From Mercurialis annua (taxonomy: Eukaryota > Streptophyta > Magnoliopsida > Malpighiales > Euphorbiaceae), in assembly GCF_937616625.2 (NCBI RefSeq), contig NC_065571.1:25184201-25248200 (forward strand): DNA of 64,000 nt, given 5' to 3'. The notes beneath the pieces were generated by a model. That model worked only from the letters and a program-made list of their open reading frames with translations, was not told the DNA's origin and did not search any database. The translations under genes and the position numbers were made by a program. Positions 13,171-26,452 of the stretch are shown here, in pieces. Each line of letters begins with the position of its first letter. Position 1 is the first letter of the stretch.

Positions 13171-16100
13171 AATATAACCCAAACATTTAGAAACATTACG
13201 AAACAAATCCAAGCGTTTCACCTTTCTAGCAATTTAAGCCAAACATTTACAAACCTTACGAAACAAATCCAAGCGTTTCATATTTTAGCAATTCAAGCTA
13301 AACATTTACAAAATTTACGAAACAAATCCAAGAGTTTCTCCTTTTTAGCAATTTAAGCCAAACAAATACAAACGTTACGAAACAAATCAAAACGTTTCAC
13401 TTTTTTAGCAATTTAAGCCAAACATTTACAAAAATTACGAAACAAATTCAAACGTTTCACCTTTTTAGCAAATTAGGCCAAAAGTTTACAAACATTACGA
13501 AACAAATCCAAACGTTTAACCTTTTTAGCGATATAACTCAAACGCTTACAAATGTTTCGAAATAAATCCAAATATTTCACCTTTTAAGTAATTTAAGCCA
13601 TATGTTTACAAACGTTATGAAACAAATCAAAGCGTTTCACCTTTTTAGCAATTTAAGCAAAACGTTTAGAAACATTCCGAAACAAATCCAAGCATTTCAC
13701 CTTTTTAGCAATTTAAGCCAAACGTTTACAAAGGTTTCGAAACAAATCCAAATGTTTCCCCATTTTCGCGATTTAAGCCAAACGTTTACAAACGTTACGA
13801 AACAAACCCAAAAGTTTAAAACATTACAAAACAAATCCATACGTTTCACATTATTAGCCATTTAAGCCAAACCTTTACAAACGTTACAAAACAAACCCAA
13901 AGTTTCACATTTTTAGAAATATAAGCCAAACGTTTACAAATGTTACGAAACAAATCCAAGCGTTTCACCTTTTTAGCAATTTAAGCCAAACATTTACAAA
14001 CGTTCCAAAACTAATCGAAGCGCTTCACCTTTTTAGTAATTTAAGCCAAATGTTTAAAAACGTTACAAAACTAATCCAAGCGTTTCACCTTTTTAGCAAA
14101 TTAAGCCAAACGTTTACAAACATTACGAAACAAATCCAAGCGTTTCACCTTTTTAGCAATTTAACCCAAACGTTTACAAATGTTACCAAACAAATCCAAA
14201 CGTTTCACCTTTTTAACGATATAAGCCACACGTTTATTAACGATACGAAACAAATCCAAACGTTTCATATATTTAGCGATTTAAGCCAAACATTTATAAA
14301 TGCTTCGAAACAAATTCAAACGTTTTACCTTTTTAGCGATTTATGACAAACCTTTACAAATGTTACTAAACAAATCCAAGCGTTTCTCCTTTTTTAGAAA
14401 TTTAAGCCAAACGTTTACAAACGTTACGAAACAAATAAAAGTGTTTCACATTTTTAGCAAATTAAGCCAAACGTTTACAAAGGTTACGAAACAAATCCAA
14501 ACGTTTCACCTTTTTAGCGATTTAAGCCAAACATTTAGAAACGATACGAAAAAAATCTAAACATTTCACCTTTTTAGTGATTTAAGCCAAATGTTTACAA
14601 ACGTTACGAAACAAATCCAAACATTTCATCTTTTTAGCGATTTAAGCCAAATGTTTACAAACGTTATGAAACAAATCCAAACATTTACAAACGTTACGAA
14701 ACAAATCCAAACGTTTCACATTTTTAGCGATTAAAGCCAAAAGTTTACAAACATTACAAAAGAAAACCAAACATTTAAAACGTTACGAAAAAAATCCAAA
14801 CGTTTTACATTTTTAGTGATTTAGGCCAAAACATTACAAACATTACGAAACAAAACCAAGCATTTCACCTTTTTAGCAATTTAAGCCAAATGTTTACTAA
14901 CGTTACGAAACAAAACCAAGCATTTCACCTTTTTAGTAATTTAAGACAAATGTTTACAAACGTAACGAAACAAATCCAAACGTTTTCCCTTTTTAGCGAT
15001 ATAAGCCAAACGTTTACAAAGGTTATGAAATAAATCAAAATCTTTCACCTTTTTAGCAATTTAAGCCATACATTTACAAACGTTACGAAACAAATCAAAG
15101 CGTTTTACCTTTTTAGCGATTTAAGCCAAACGTTTACTAACGTTACGAAACAAATCCAAATGTTTGGCCTTTTTACCAATTTAAGCAAAACGTTTACAAA
15201 CGTTACGAAACAAATCCAAGCGTTTCATCTCTTTAGCAGTTTAAGACAAACATGTACTAAGGTTACGAAACAAATCCAAACGTTTCCCCTTTTTAGCGAT
15301 TTAAACCAAACATTTACCAACGATACGAAACAAATCCAAACGTTTCACCTTTTTAGCGATTTAGCCAAACTTTTACAAACATTATGAAACAAATCCAAAC
15401 GTTTCACCTTTTTAGCGATTTAAGCCAAACGTTTATAAACGTTGCAAAATAAATTTAAACATTTCGCCTTTTTAGCAATTTATGCCAAAATTTTACAAAC
15501 GTTATGAAACAAATTCAAGCGTTTCACCTTTTAAGAAATTTAAGCAAACGTTTACAAACGTAGCGAAATAAATCCAAGCGTTTCACCTTTTTAGTAATTT
15601 AAGTGAAACGTTTAAAAACGTTACAAAAATAATCCATGCGTTTCACCTTTTTAGCAATTTAGCCCAAAATTTTACAAACATTCCAAAACTAATCCAAGCA
15701 TTCCACCTTTTTAGGAATTTAAGCCAAACGTTTAAAAACGTTACAAAACTAATCCAAGCGTTTCCCCTTTTTAGCAAATTAAGCCAAACGTTTACAAACG
15801 TTACGAAACAAATCCAAGTGTTTCACCTTTTTAGCAATTTAAACCAAACGTTTACAAATGTTACGAAACAAATCCAAACATTTCACCTTTTTATCGATAT
15901 AAGCCACACGTTTGTAAACGGTACGAAACAAATCCAAACGTTTCTCCTTTTTAGCGATTTACGCCAAACATTTATAAATGCTACGAAACAAATTCAAACG
16001 TTTTACCTTTTTAGCGATTTAAGCCAAACCTTTACAAATGTTACTAAACAAATCGAAGCGTTTCTCCTTTTTTAGCAATTTAAGCTAAACGTATACAAAC

Positions 16101-16196
16101 ATTACGAAACAAATAAAAGTGTTTCACCTTTTTAGCAAATTAAGCCAAACGTTTACAAAGGTTACGAAACGAATCCAAATGTTTCACCTTTTTAGC
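13171..16196. repeat. 3026-bp higher-order repeat, copy B
   Basis: This second tandem copy is nearly identical to copy A by eye. Differences are scattered single bases and 1-bp indels, for example GAACAAATCC in A versus GAAACAAATCC here, and a 1-bp loss near 15364 (TTTAGCCAAAC for TTTAAGCCAAAC). The same diagnostic monomers appear in the same order at +3025 to +3027. Much higher identity between copies than between neighbouring monomers shows that the ~3-kb segment, not the 60-bp monomer, was the recent unit of amplification. Confidence 0.93.
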
Positions 16197-19100
16197 AATA
16201 TAACCCAAACATTTAGAAACGTTACGAAACAAATCCAAGCGTTTCACCTTTCTAGCAATTTAAGCCAAACATTTACAAACCTTACGAAACAAATCCAAGC
16301 GTTTCATATTTTAGCAATTCAAGCTAAATATTTACAAAATTTACGAAACAAATCCAAGAGTTTCTCCTTTTTAGCAATTTAAGCCAAACAAATACAAACG
16401 TTACGAAACAAATCAAAACGTTTCACTTTTTTAGCAATTTAAGCCAAACATTTACAAAAATTACGAAACAAATCCAAACGTTTCACCTTTTTAGAAAATT
16501 AGGCCAAAAGTTTACAAACATTACGAAACAAATTCAAACGTTTAACCTTTTTAGCGATATAACTCAAACGCTTACAAATGTTTCGAAATAAATCCAAATA
16601 TTTCACCTTTTATGTAATTTAAGCCATATGTTTACAAACGTTATGAAACAAATCAAAGCGTTTCACCTTTTTAGCAATTTAAGCAAAACGTTTAGAAACA
16701 TTCCGAAACAAATCCAAGCATTTCACCTTTTTAGCAATTTAAGCCAAACGTTTACAAAGGTTTCGAAACAAATCCAAATGTTTCCCCATTTTCGCGATTT
16801 AAGCCAAACGTTTACAAACGTTACGAAACAAAACCAAAAGTTTAAAACATTACAAAACAAATCCATACGTTTCACATTTTTAGCCATTTAAGCCAAACCT
16901 TTACAAACGTTACAAAAGAAACCCAAAGTTTCACATTTTTAGAAATATATGCCAAACGTTTACAAATGTTACGAAACAAATCCAAGCGTTTCACCTTTTT
17001 AGCAATTTAAGCCAAACATTTACAAACGTTCCAAAACTAATCTAAGCGCTTCTCCTTTTTAGTAATTTAAGCCAAATGTTTAAAAACGTTACAAAACTAA
17101 TCCAAGCGTTTCACCTTTTTAGCAAATTAAGCCAAACGTTTACAAACATTATGAAACAAATCCAAGCGTTTCACCTTTTTAGCAATTTAACCCAAACGTT
17201 TACAAATGTTACCAAACAAATCCAAACGTTTCACCTTTTTAACGATATAAGCCATACGCTTATTAACGATACGAAACAAATCCAAACGTTTCATATTTTT
17301 AGCGATTTAAGCCAAACATTTATAAATGCTTCGAAACAAATTCAAACGTTTTACCTTTTTAGCGATATAAGCCACACGTTTATTAACGATACGAAACAAA
17401 TCCAAACATTTCATATTTTTAACGATTTAAGCCAAACATTTATAAATGCTTCGAAACAAATCCAAACGTTTCACCTTTTTAACGATATAAGCCACACGTT
17501 TATTAACGATACGAAACAAATCCAAACGTTTCATATTTTTAGCGATTTAAGCCAAACATTTATAAATGCTTCGAAACAAATTCAAACGTTTTACCTTTTT
17601 AGCGATATAAGCCACACGTTTATTAACGATACGAAACAAATCCAAACGTTTCATATTTTTAACGATTTAAGCCAAACATTTATAAATGCTTCGAAACAAA
17701 TCCAAACGTTTCACCTTTTTAACGATATAAGCCACACGTTTATTAACGATACGAAACAAATCCAAACGTTTCATATTTTTAGCGATTTAAGCCAAACATT
17801 TATAAATGCTTCGAAACAAATTCAAACGTTTTACCTTTTTAGCGATTTATGACAAACCTTTACAAATGTTACTAAACAAATCCAAGCGTTTCTCCTTTTT
17901 TAGAAATTTAAGCCAAACGTTTACAAACGTTACGAAACAAATAAAAGTGTTTCACCTTTTTAGCAAATTAATCCAAACGTTTACAAAGGTTACAAAACAA
18001 ATCCAAAGGTTTCACCGTTTTAGCGATTTAAGCCAAACATTTAGAAACGATACGAAAAAAATCTAAACATTTCACCTTTTTAGTGATTTAAGCCAAATGT
18101 TTACAAACGTTACGAAACAAATCCAAACATTTCATCTTTTTAGCGATTTAAGCCAAATGTTTACAAACGTTATGAAACAAATTCAAACATTTACAAACGT
18201 TACGAAACAAATCCAAACGTTTCACATTTTTAGCGATTAAAGCCAAAAGTTTACAAACATTACAAAAGAAAACCAAACATTTAAAACGTTACGAAAAAAA
18301 TCCAAACGTTTTACATTTTTAGAGATTTAGGCCAAAACATTACAAACGTTACGAAACAAAACCAAGCATTTCACCTTTTTAGCAATTTAAGCCAAATGTT
18401 TACTAACGTTACGAAACAAAATCAAGCATTTCACCTTTTTAGTAATTTAAGACAAATGTTTACAAACGTTACGAAACAAATCCAAACGTTTCCCCTTTTT
18501 AGCGATATAAGCCAAACGTTTACAAAGGTTATGAAATAAATCAAAATCTTTCACCTTTTTAGCAATTTAAGCCATACGTTTACAAACGTTACGAAACAAA
18601 TCAAAGCGTTTTACCTTTTTAGCGATTTAAGCCAAACGTTTACTAACGTTACGAAACAAATCCAAATGTTTGGCCTTTTTACCAATTTAAGCAAAACGTT
18701 TACAAACGTTACGAAACAAATCCAAGCGTTTCATCTCTTTAGCAGTTTAAGCCAAACATTTACTAAGGTTACGAAACAAATCCAAACGTTTCCCCTTTTT
18801 AGCGATTTAAACCAAACATTTACCAACGATACGAAACAAATCCAAACGTTTCACCTTTTTAGCGATTTAAGCCAAACTTTTACAAACATTATGAAACAAA
18901 TCCAAACGTTTCACCTTTTTAGCGATTTAAGCCAAACGTTTATAAACGTTACAAAATAAATTTAAACATTTCGCCTTTTTAGCAATTTAAGCCAAAATTT
19001 TACAAACGTTATGAAAGAAATTCAAGCGTTTCACCTTTTAAGAAATTTAAGCAAACGTTTACAAACGTAGCGAAATAAATCCAAGCGTTTCACCTTTTTA

Positions 19101-19700
19101 GTAATTTAAGTGAAACGTTTAAAAACGTTACAAAAATAATCCATGCGTTTCACCTTTTTAGCAATTTAGCCCAAACTTTTACAAACATTCCAAAACTAAT
19201 CCAAGCATTTCACCTTTTTAGGAATTTAAGCCAAACGTTTAAAAACGTTACAAAACTAATCCAAGCGTTTCCCCTTTTTAGCAAATTAAGCCAAACGTTT
19301 ACAAACGTTACGAAACAAATCCAAGTGTTTCACCTTTTTAGCAATTTAACCCAAACGTTTACAAATGTTACGAAACAAATCCAAACATTTCACCTTTTTT
19401 GCGATATAAGCCACACGTTTGTAAACGGTACGAAACAAATCCAAACGTTTCTCTTTTTAGCGATTTACGCCAAACATTTATAAATGCTACGAAACAAATT
19501 CAAACGTTTTACCTTTTTAGCGATTTAAGCCAAACCTTTACAAATGTTACTAAACAAATCCAAGCGTTTCTCCTTTTTTAGAAATTTAAGCTAAACGTAT
19601 ACAAACGTTACGAAACAAATAAAAGTGTTTCACCTTTTTAGCAAATTAAGCCAAACGTTTACAAAGGTTACGAAACAAATCCTGATGTTTCACCTTTTTA
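16197..19700. repeat. 3026-bp higher-order repeat, copy C, with 480-bp internal expansion
   Basis: This third copy is colinear with A and B from 16197 to about 17340, then carries an extra 480 bp made of two additional 240-bp tetramers, then resumes colinearity. Landmark frames before the expansion are offset by 3026 bp from copy B; those after it are offset by about 3506 bp. Near 19690 the sequence leaves the expected AGCAATATAACCC junction and continues with monomers like those around 11500/18030, so the third copy is followed by a diverged partial unit rather than a clean fourth copy. Confidence 0.92.
17221..17860. repeat. 240-bp tetramer repeated about three times
   Basis: Within copy C, a four-monomer block (AACGATATAAGCC... 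/ AGCGATTTAAGCC... / AGCGATATAAGCC... / AACGATTTAAGCC...) recurs with a 240-bp period at 17221, 17461 and 17701. Copies are almost identical: for instance GCCATACGCTTATT in the first against GCCACACGTTTATT in the later ones. This expansion creates an unbroken 258-codon frame (17076-17852), which is a consequence of amplification and not evidence for a protein. Confidence 0.95.
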
Positions 19701-22440
19701 GCGATTTAAGCCAAACATTTAAAAACGATACGAAAAAAATCTAAACGTTTCACCTTTTTAGTGATTTAAGCCAAACGTTTACAAACGTTACGAAACAAAT
19801 CCAAACATTTCATCTTTTTAGCGATTTAAGCGAAATGTTTACAAACGTTACGAAACAAATCCAAACGTTTCGCCTTTATATCGATTTAAGCCAAACGTTT
19901 ACAAACGTTACGAAACAAATCCAAACGTTTCGCACTTTTAGCGATTAAACCCAAACGTTTACAAACGTTACAAAACAAAACCAATCATTTAAAACTTTAC
20001 GAAACAAATCCAAACGTTTTACATTTTTAGCGATTTAGGCCAAAACTTTACAAACGTTACGAAACAAAACCAAGCATTTCACCTTTTTAGCAATTTAAGC
20101 CAAATGTTTAAAAACGTTACGAAACAAAACTAAGCATTTCACCTTTTTAGCAATTTAAGACAAATGTTTACAAACGTTACGAAACAAATCCAAACATTTC
20201 CCTTTTTAGCGATATAAGCCAAACATTTACAAAGGTTATGAAACAAATCAAAATCTTTCACCTTTTTAGCAATTTAAGCCATACGTTTACAAACTTTACA
20301 AAACAAATCAATGTATTTTACCTTTTTAGCAATTTAAGCCAAACATTTACAAACGTTACGAAACAAATTCAAGAGTTTCACCTTTTTAGAAATTTAAGCT
20401 AAACTTTTACAAACGTTACGAAACAAATCCAAGCGTTTCATCTTTTTAGTAATTTAAGCCAAACATTTACAAACGTTACGAAACAAATCCAAATGTTTCC
20501 CCTTCTTAGCAATTTAAACCAAACATTTACCAACGATACGAAACAAATCCAAACGTTTCACCTTTTTAGCGATTTAAGCCAGACTTTTACAAACGCTATG
20601 AAACAAATCCAAACGTTTCACCTTTTTAGCGATTTAAGCCAAATGTTTATAATCGTTACGAAACAAATCCAAACATTTTGCTTTTTTAGCGATTTAAGCC
20701 AAACGTTTACAAATGTTATGAAACAAATGCAAATGTTTCACCTTTTTAGCAATTTAAACCAAACATTTACAAACGTTACGAAACAAAACCAAACGTTTTT
20801 AACGTTATGAAACAAATCAAAAAAATTCACAATTTTAGCGATTTAAGCCAAACCTTTACAAACGTTACGAAACAAAACCAAATGTTTCACCTTTATAGTT
20901 ATTTATGCCAAATGTTTACAAACGTTCTGAAACAAATCCAAGCGTTTCACAATCTTAGCAATTTAAGCCAAATGTTTACAAACGTTCTGAAACAAATCCA
21001 AGTGTTTCACCTTTTTAGCAATTTAAGACAAACGTTTACAGACATTATGAATCAAATCCAAACGTTTCTCCTTTTTACCGATTTAAGCCGAATGTTAACT
21101 AATGTTACTAAACAAAACCAAACATTTCACCTTTTTAGCAATTTAAGCCAAATGTTTACAAACGTTACGAAACAAATCCAAACGTTTCCCCATTTTAGCG
21201 ATTTAAGCCAAATGTTTAAAACGTTATGAAACATATCCAAACATATCACCTTTTTAGCAATTTTTGCCAAACGTTTACAAAGATTACGAAACAGATCCAA
21301 ATGTTTCACCTTTTTAGCAATTTAAGTCAAACGTTTACAAACGTTAAGAAACAAATCCAAGCGTTTCACCATTTTAGCAATTTAAGCCAAACGTTTACAA
21401 ACGTTACGAAACTAATCCAAGTGTTTCATCTTTTTAATAATTTAAGCCTAACATTTACATACGTCACGAAACAAATCCAAGCGTTCCACCTTTTAAGCAA
21501 TATAATCCGAACGTTTACAAACGTTACAAAAAAATCCCAAAGTTTCCCCTTTTTAAAAATTTAAGCCAAACGTTTACAAACATTATGAAATAAAACCAAA
21601 CGTTTAAATCGTTATGAAATAAATCCAAACGTTTCACATTTTTAGGGATTTAACCCAAACCTTTACAAACGTTACGAAACAAAACCAAACATTTAAAACG
21701 TTACGAAACATATCCAAACATTTCACATTTTTAGCGATTTAAGCCAATTCTTTACAAACATTACGAAACAAAACCAAGCGTTTCACCTTTTTAGCAATTT
21801 AAGCCAAACGTTTACAAAAGTTACGAAACAAATCGAAGCGTTTCACCTTTTTAGCAATTTAAGCCAAACTTTTACAAACGTTCTGAAACAAATACAAGCG
21901 TTTCACCATTTTAAACGTTACAAAACAAATCCAAACATTTCACCTTTTTAGCAAATTAAGCCAAACGTTTAAAAACGTTACAAGCATTTCACCTTATTAG
22001 CAATTTAAGCCAAACATTTACAAACGTTACGAAACAAATCCAAGCGTTTTACCTTTTTAGCTATTTTAGCCAAACCTTTACAAACGTTAGGAAACAAATC
22101 CAAACGTTTCACATTTTTAGCGATTTAAGCGAAACATTTATAAACGTTACAAAACAAATCTAAACGTTTTACCTTTTTAGCGATTTAAGCCAAACGTTTG
22201 CAAACGTTACAAAACAAATGCAAACGTTTTCATCATTTTAGCAATTTAAGACAAACGTTTACTAACGTTACGAAACAAATCCAAATGTTTGGCCTTTTTA
22301 CCAATTTAAGCCAAACGTTACGAAACAAATCCAAACGTTTCCCATTTTTAGCGATTTAAGCCAAACGTTTACAAACGTTGCGAAACAAAACCAAACGTTT
22401 CACCTTTTTAGTGATTTAAGCCAAACGTTTACAAACGTTA

Positions 22441-24025
22441 CGAAACAAATCAAAGCGTTTCACCTTTTTAGCAAATTAAGCCAAACGTTTACAAAGGTTA
22501 CGAAACAAATCCAAACGTTTCACCCTTTTAGCGATTTAAGCCAAACATTTACAAACGATACGAAAAAAAATCTATACATTTCACCTTTTTAGTTATTTAA
22601 GCCAAACATTTACAAACGTTACGAAACAAATCCAAACGTTTCCCATTTTTAGCGATTTAAGCCAAATGTTTACAAATGTTATGAAACAAATCCAAACGTT
22701 TCGCCTTTGTAGTGATTTAAGCCAAACGTTTACAAACTTTACGAATCAAATCCAAACGTTTCACCTTTTTAGCGATTTAAGCCAAATGTTTACAAACATT
22801 GCGAAACGAAACCAAACGTTTAAAATGTTACGAAATAAATCCAAACGTTTTATATTTTTAGCGATTTAAGCCAAACCTTTACAAAAGTTACGAAACAAAA
22901 CAAAGCATTTAGCCTTTTTAGCAATTTAAGCCAAATTTTTACAAACGTTACGAAACAAAACCAAGCGTTTCACCTTTTTAGCAATTTAAGACAAATGTTT
23001 ACAAAAGTGACGAAAAAAAACCAAACGTTTCCCCTTTTTAGCGATATAAGCCAAACGTTTATAAAGGTTATGAAACAATTCCAAATGTTTCACCTTTTTA
23101 GCAATTTAAGCCATACGTTTACAAACGTTACGAAAAAAATCAAAGCGTTTTACCTTTTTAGGAATTTAAGCCAAATGTTTACAAACGTTACTAAACAAAT
23201 TCAAGTGTTTCACCCTTTTAGAAATTTAAGCCAAACGTTTACAAACGTTATGAAACAAATCCAAACATTTCACCTTTTTAGCGATTTATGTCCAATGTTT
23301 ACAAACGTTACGGAACAGATACAAACGTTTCACCTTTTTAGCGATTGAAGCCAAACGTTTACAAACGTTACGAAACAAATCCAAACGTTTTACATTTTTA
23401 GCAATTTAAGCCAAACGTTTACAAACGTTACGAAACAAAACAAAACGTTTCACCTTTTTAGCGATTTAAGCCAAACGTTTACAAACGTTACGAAACAAAT
23501 CAAAGAGTTTCACCTTTTTAGCAAATTAAGCCAAACGTTTACAAAGGTTACGAAACAAATCCAAACGTTTCACCCTTTTAGCGATTTAAGCCAAAAATTT
23601 ACAAACGATACGAAACAAATCTATACATTTCACCTTTTTAGTTATTTAAGCCAAACATTTACAAACGTTACGAAATAAATCCAAACGTTTCCCCTTTTTA
23701 GCGACTTAAGCCAAATGTTTACAAACGTTATGAAAGAAATCCAAACGTTTCGCCTTTGTAGCGATTTAAGCCAAACGTTTGCAAACATTACGAAACAAAT
23801 CCAAATGTTTCCCCTTTTTAGCGATCTAAGCAAAATGTTTACAAACGTTGCGAAACAAAACCAAACGTTTAAAATGTTACGAAATAAATCCAAAAGTTTT
23901 ATATTTTTAGCGATTTAAGCCAAACCTTTACAAAAGTTACGAAACAAATCAAAGCGTTTCACCTTTTTAGCAAATTAAGCCAAACGTTTACAAAGGTTAC
24001 GAAAAAAATCCAAACGTTTCACCCT
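22441..24025. repeat. ~1.05-kb higher-order repeat interrupted by the CACTA element
   Basis: A landmark run (AGCAAATTAAGCC, then ACAAACGATACGAAA with ATCTATACATTTC, then AGTTATTTAAGCC, then AAATGTTTACAAA(C/T)GTTATG) occurs at about 22450-22690 and 23500-23740. A third time it starts at about 23945 and is completed beyond the CACTA element at 28589-28740. The second copy is short: it lacks the part equivalent to about 22910-23480. The third copy is split by the transposon, which shows that the repeat amplification preceded that insertion. Confidence 0.85.
24023..24025. other. Target-site duplication CCT, left copy
   Basis: CCT immediately precedes the left CACTA terminus and is repeated directly after the right terminus at 28586-28588. 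Three-base duplications are the rule for this superfamily. Removing the element and one CCT restores a normal satellite stretch (TTTCACCCT joined to TTATCGATTTAAGCC). Confidence 0.93.
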
Positions 24026-24040
24026 CACTACTAAAAAACA
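24026..24040 (+). repeat. CACTA left terminal inverted repeat
   Basis: CACTACTAAAAAACA is the exact reverse complement of the last 15 bases of the element (28571-28585). After a four-base mismatch, both ends continue with GTTTGTGACGGA, so the inverted similarity extends into the subterminal region. Confidence 0.96.
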
Positions 24041-24045
24041 TCTAG

Positions 24046-24385
24046 TTTGTGACGGATTCCAATACGTCACCAAAAAAGGCGTCACAAAGATTTCGTGACG
24101 GAAAATATAATCCGTCACAAATTTGTGACGGATTAATGACGGATACATCCGTCACTAAACTCAATGGTCAATTTCTAAAAAATCCGTTACAAATTTGTGA
24201 CGGATGTTTCCTTCACAAATCCGTCACTATTTGTGACAGATTTGTGACGGAATTCCATTTGTGAGGGATCTTGCCGTCACAAATCCTTCACTAATTTGTG
24301 ACGGATTTGTGAAGGAAATTCATTTGTGACCTAAATGTTTGTCACAAATCCGTCATTAATTTATAACAGTTTTGTGACAAAATAT
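24046..24385. repeat. CACTA left subterminal repeats
   Basis: About 340 bp with closely packed TTTGTGACGGA-like motifs and their complements (TCCGTCACAAA). Several are arranged as inverted pairs that could fold into hairpins. In this superfamily such motifs bind the transposase complex; that role here is inferred from position and pattern. An open frame at 24049-24264 lies in these repeats and is not a gene. Confidence 0.9.
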
Positions 24386-24612
24386 TTTTGTTTTTAGTAT
24401 ATTAAAATAATTAATATAACAAAATAAAATTCCTAAAAAAAGAAAATCAATATAATATATGTTTAATGGTAGCTATTCATTAAATCAAAATATAGTTATA
24501 CATACTAGTTTTTAATAATATCAAAAGTAGTCTAAGTACAAATTTTACAAAATACAACGATAAAAAAACTACTACGGTGGAGTCTTCGGTGATGTGATAT
24601 AGCCTCCAAAAC

Positions 24613-26452
24613 CTATTTATCACCATTTAAGCTCTGAAAACCCCGCAAACAATCTTGTTGCATACGTTCTAGCTTTCCCTATGCACGCCTTTTCTTCTCA
24701 TCACCAACAACATCATAATATATCGTGTTAATGTCAACTACGGGTATAGTTTCATCTTCTAATGGTTGACGGACAAGATTAACAGCGGCTTCTAGCTTAT
24801 CCTACATATACATTAAACCAATAAATTTAATGGATAGAACTTTATTAATTGATATGATTCACAATACTTACATTAATAATACGGGATTTGCTATCAACAA
24901 ATTCCTCATCTTTCCTCGTATGTAACGTTCGAAAAACTGCCCATTCATTCACACCACTTTCCATCACCTAAAAGTTACAGGAAATTAATATAATGAATTA
25001 GTTTAGTATATTCTTTCTGACCTCTTTTCCATTACAGGAAAATAATCCTTGCAATAGGGTCAGTATATGTGAATTTACTTCATTGATAAACTATAATTAT
25101 TAGCATAAGGTCTTACTTATGGACTCAGAGAGGCTCGAGGAACGCACGACTGGGTAATTAGGATAAATGGATCGTTATACTAATTATTTCGTAAGATATA
25201 ATAGTATAAAACATAATATTCTTCACTTAAATTTGTTGCAGAAAAACAGTGCAATAGCTGGAGCAGTAAGATCAAATTCACATCATCTTAAGATGAGTTA
25301 AAACTGAATGGATTAACAAGTTTGAAAATTTAAAAATATGTGCATGACAATACCAAAACACACAAGTATTCCTAGTCATACAAACATGTTTTATTCATGC
25401 CAAACTATTCTTTTTAGCTTAGTACATAGACTTAATAATTTGCAGCATAATACATACATATTAGAGCTATCAAATATGCAATGATATAAGCATATATAGC
25501 TGATTCAGATAGATGGGCAGTCCTCAGATTATGATATAAACAAAGAAGTTTCTAACATTTTGTCCTCAGATTAGGATTTTTCATCTTGTGGAAACAAAGA
25601 CAATCCCCCATTACATAACTCTAAACATTTTCACAAACTACAAGAAGTTTCTATAACTTTGAAATCAGTTAGCTAATCTAATAAGCTTTCATCACTATTG
25701 TTGGAAAATGAGTTAACCAAAACATAATTCAAATAAACTATCAGCAGCAACACTATCCTAATTCACATCATTTTTCATTACAAATAAACTATCAGCAGCA
25801 ACATGCAGAAATGACATTAATCCTATTCATTCATTCATTTGAAATCTTTTTTCTAAAGCTTGTTACACTCAGATTCTATGAAACAGCTAAATTGGTAAAA
25901 CAAGGCAATGCTTCATAAAAATCAATTTCATAAAACGAAAATAATGTCAATACAATCCATGAACTATAAAAGGTTAACTATTGACGATTGTTCTTGTATA
26001 AGTCTACTAGTAAGTCACAAGTAAGATGAAGCAACCAGTATAAACAAGATTGAAAATGTAACTCAGTATTGAAATCAAAACACTATAAGTAAAAAAAGAT
26101 AATGTAATGCTCTAAAGTAAATAAAAATTTAAGCTATAAACATTTACCATTGTTTTCGCGTGCTCTATCGTACTTTTGGATCCTCCTGTATGCTTAGCGA
26201 CCCCGGTACCGGGAGCACCCTGTTCTGAATTTCTGTTTTTTGAAGCTTGCTCAGATTTCTTTTTCCAGTCCTCTGATTCCCATTTTCTAAGCCAATAATT
26301 CCAAATGTTTACTTTAACACCTTCATGTATGCTTTTGTTCTTTTCCACGAACTTCTCCACTTAGCAAGAGTTTGGTTATAGTGAGATGACGCAACTCTAT
26401 TCCATGTGGCCTCAATAACCTTTAAATCACTAGGAATCCAAGAATATATTCT
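24613..26452 (-). pseudogene. Transposase_24-like (Ptta/En/Spm) C-terminal gene remnant
   Basis: Three minus-strand exon-like pieces read in order resemble the C-terminal part of plant Transposase_24 proteins. Piece 1 (26452 to 26148) follows a TTTCAG acceptor and ends at an ATG/GTAAATG donor; it carries the motifs SEQASKNR and AKHTGGSKS, then EHAKTM. Piece 2 (24967 to 24872) encodes WAVFRTLHTRKDEEFVD, matching the family's 'THT+KDGEFVD' block, and ends at a GTAAGT donor. Piece 3 (24801 to 24613) carries IYYDVVGDEKKRRA, the family's 'V-V-G-x-K-K' block. Piece 1 changes frame around 26340-26365, and piece 3 has an in-frame TAG just after the KKRRA motif, so it is broken. The role of these proteins in CACTA elements is accessory and poorly defined. 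Splice sites are predictions by eye. The 5' part of the gene was not found. Confidence 0.78.

Larger units (their letters stand above)
9142..24025. repeat. 60-bp satellite array, block 2, with higher-order repeats
   Basis: The same 60-bp monomer family continues after the LTR, starting part-way through a monomer (TTCACCTTTTTAGC). This block contains the clearest higher-order structure in the window: a 3026-bp unit repeated three times, an internal 240-bp amplification, and a ~1.05-kb unit near the right end. Between these are ordinary diverged monomers (9142-10145 and 19701-22440). The 19701-20800 stretch resembles the later part of the 3026-bp unit but is more diverged. Open frames of 60-258 codons on the plus strand, and mirror frames on the minus strand, come from the repeat and have no independent support as genes. 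The block ends at the CACTA insertion. Confidence 0.97.

Noticed and set aside
17076..17852. 258-codon frame in the third 3-kb copy
   Set aside because: Its length comes from the 240-bp tetramer expansion; the same frame is short in the other two copies.
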